A DNA stretch of 64,000 bases from Opitutaceae bacterium BACL24 MAG-120322-bin51 (lineage in GTDB: Bacteria; Verrucomicrobiota; Verrucomicrobiia; Opitutales; Coraliomargaritaceae): positions 1 through 64,000 of the forward strand of contig CAJJBN010000005.1 of NCBI GenBank assembly GCA_905182435.1, in the 5' to 3' direction. A program made the position numbers and the translations under genes. The notes beneath the pieces are model-generated. The model had not been told where the DNA came from and did no database searches. It worked only from the letters and a program-made list of their open reading frames with translations. Positions 62,478-64,000 of the stretch are shown in pieces (positions within the stretch are counted from its first letter, which is position 1; each line of letters opens with the position of its first letter).

Positions 62478-64000
62478 ATGGCACTCTATCTCAGCGACAT
62501 ATTTGCACCTCGGTTACAGCTGCTGCTGGCTGCGTCTGTGATTCTGTCTGGATGCGGTTCCGAGCAGCAGCGACCATCGATCGGTGTCGTGGCTCCGATT
62601 CCTGTAGATGCGTTGGTGGTTGATTTTCCGGCTGGTAAGTTTGACTCAACTATTGTCGAAACGCTTGCGGGTGATTTGGCGACGGTCAATCCTCTGGTCA
62701 ATGAGACAATGGCAGGATCGGCCGTGATCGGGCGTATTTTGGATGGCTTGATTACGCTGGATCCGCATACTGGCGATGTGATCCCGAATCTGGCCAAGTC
62801 ATGGGAGATCTCGGCAGACAATCTTCAGTACACCTTTCATTTGCGGCGTGGAATTCATTGGAGCGATGGCCAGCGGTTTACCGCAGACGATGTGCTGTTT
62901 ACTTGGGGCTGTTTTTTCGCGAAGCAGCTGGATGTTGATTCCGGTGAGCCCGTGCTAGATGAAAACGGTCGTGTAAAATATCGCTACAGTTCGCGCTCTA
63001 CTTTTGGACAGCTCATTAATGGGCAAGAGCCTCTGGTCGAGAAGTTAGACGATTATACCGTGCGCTTCACGACTCCAGAGGTGTATGCGCCTTTTCTATT
63101 GTTCGGTGGTGGTGAGGAGATTTTGCCAAAGCATGTGCTACAAGTGTCTTTTGATGATGGCACGTTGATGGATCAGTGGAGTGTGGAGACGGCCATCAAT
63201 GAGCCATGGAAGATTGTTGGTCTAAATATGTATGTGCTCGAATCGTATCGACCAGGCGAACGCATCGTATTTGCGAAGAACCCAAATTATTGGAAGGTGA
63301 ATACGAAGGGCCAGCGCCTGCCTTATGTGGCGCGGGTGATTACCAAGATTGTGCAGGATCAGAATAGTAGTAATGTTGCCTTTGCGCAGGGCTTGACGGA
63401 TTTTGAATCAATCGGACCCGATAATGTGGCTTGGGTGAAGCGGGGAGAGGAACGCTTCGATTATACCGTGCTCGACATGGGGCCTTCGAGTCAGACGAAC
63501 TTTATTTGGTTTAATTTAAATCCTGGTAAGGATGCTGACGGCGTTGCGTATGTAGAGCCTTATAAATTCGAATGGTTTTCGGATAAACGTTTCCGTCAAG
63601 CGGTTTCGCATGGCATCAATCGCGAAGGCATTGTTCGCGGTGTGTATTTCGATCGTGCCGATATCTTGCATGGCTACGTATCCCCCAAACGCAAATTGTG
63701 GTATAATGATGCGATTCGAAAATATGCATACTCGCCGCAGACCTCACGGGAGTTGTTTGCTGAGATGGGATTCACTTTTGAAGCGGGTCAGTTGAAAGAT
63801 CCGCTTGGCAATTCAATCGAGTTTTCATTGATGACGAACTCGAGTAGTGGATTACGTGTCGAGATGGCGACGGTGTTTAAGGAGAACATGGCGGCGCTTG
63901 GCATCGACGTCGAACTGCAGTTTTTAGATTTTAATACGATCATCAATAAAACATCCGATTCATTTACTTATGAAGCCTGTATGCTTGGCCTCGGCGGTGG
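62478..64000 (+). CDS. Peptide ABC transporter substrate-binding lipoprotein (SBP_bac_5), cut by window edge
   Basis: Read from ATG 62478 the frame stays open to the right edge (507 codons plus two bases). A lipoprotein signal is present: LLLAASVILSGCGS with the lipobox Cys near residue 28. The mature part matches the oligopeptide/dipeptide-binding family 5: ATVNPLVNETMAGSAVIGRILDGLITLDP, PNLAKSWEIS, YTFHLRRGIHWSDGQRFTADDVLFTW, and the later FRQAVSHGINREGIV. It would bind peptides or related ligands outside the inner membrane; permease genes may follow beyond the window. The ligand is unknown. It diverges from lexA. Confidence 0.9.
   Translation, partial: MALYLSDIFAPRLQLLLAASVILSGCGSEQQRPSIGVVAPIPVDALVVDFPAGKFDSTIVETLAGDLATVNPLVNETMAGSAVIGRILDGLITLDPHTGDVIPNLAKSWEISADNLQYTFHLRRGIHWSDGQRFTADDVLFTWGCFFAKQLDVDSGEPVLDENGRVKYRYSSRSTFGQLINGQEPLVEKLDDYTVRFTTPEVYAPFLLFGGGEEILPKHVLQVSFDDGTLMDQWSVETAINEPWKIVGLNMYVLESYRPGERIVFAKNPNYWKVNTKGQRLPYVARVITKIVQDQNSSNVAFAQGLTDFESIGPDNVAWVKRGEERFDYTVLDMGPSSQTNFIWFNLNPGKDADGVAYVEPYKFEWFSDKRFRQAVSHGINREGIVRGVYFDRADILHGYVSPKRKLWYNDAIRKYAYSPQTSRELFAEMGFTFEAGQLKDPLGNSIEFSLMTNSSSGLRVEMATVFKENMAALGIDVELQFLDFNTIINKTSDSFTYEACMLGLGG

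Overview
The window looks like a chromosomal segment from a Gram-negative, respiring bacterium of the Verrucomicrobiota, probably the Opitutia/Puniceicoccales lineage. This placement is an inference. It rests on the gene set: a uppS-cdsA-dxr block, a shortened Rho, a sigma-54 gene, pseudopilin genes without a secretion apparatus beside them, TMTC-like and Agl23-like membrane glycosyltransferases, and the style of the intergenic repeats. No rRNA, prophage, insertion sequence or CRISPR array was seen. Almost everything is ordinary housekeeping coding sequence, about one gene per kb.

Layout. 1-5364: isoprenoid and phospholipid precursor genes (dxr partial, cdsA, uppS), a PAPS reductase and a Gly-rich DEAD-box helicase, all on the minus strand. 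5621-10274: trhO, then five consecutive prepilin-like genes ending at a clear terminator. 10580-16232: a methyltransferase-glycosyltransferase fusion, a 1-phosphofructokinase, rho and a glutamate dehydrogenase, separated by repeat-rich gaps. 16445-30250: a nuoB-to-nuoN complex I operon on the plus strand without nuoA; nuoN is broken by frameshifts. 30575-38918: metY, a TMTC-like membrane protein with a DUF192 lipoprotein, an M24 peptidase, two tandem PilT-type ATPases and a rhodanese/DUF2892 protein. 39159-46216: purH, an M48 lipoprotein and three aminoacyl-tRNA synthetases (gltX, glnS, trpS); gltX and glnS each carry one frameshift. 46290-51755: a membrane coiled-coil protein, tRNA-Leu(CAA), two response regulators, an HTH-metallo-beta-lactamase fusion and two unknown genes in an operon. 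51825-64000: a TIG-like lipoprotein, hemW, rpoN with a small companion gene, an A-type Fe-S carrier, a FAD dehydrogenase (frameshifted), apbE overlapping an Agl23-like glycosyltransferase (frameshifted), a GT2 glycosyltransferase, lexA with a palindromic operator candidate, and a peptide-binding lipoprotein running off the right edge.

Two things stand out. First, several gaps carry modular arrays of very short hairpins (4-bp stem, 3-nt loop) each followed by (G)AGTGA. At rho, gdhA, nuoN and the M48 gene they begin right after the stop codon and have the same polarity as that gene. Second, five genes, at least two of them normally essential, carry small indels, mostly apparent single-base insertions. 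This points to residual sequencing or assembly errors rather than real pseudogenes. No complete new defence or biosynthetic system was found; the best leads are the 3'-flank hairpin arrays, the unknown gene pair at 50805-51755, and the reduced RNA-binding domain of Rho.
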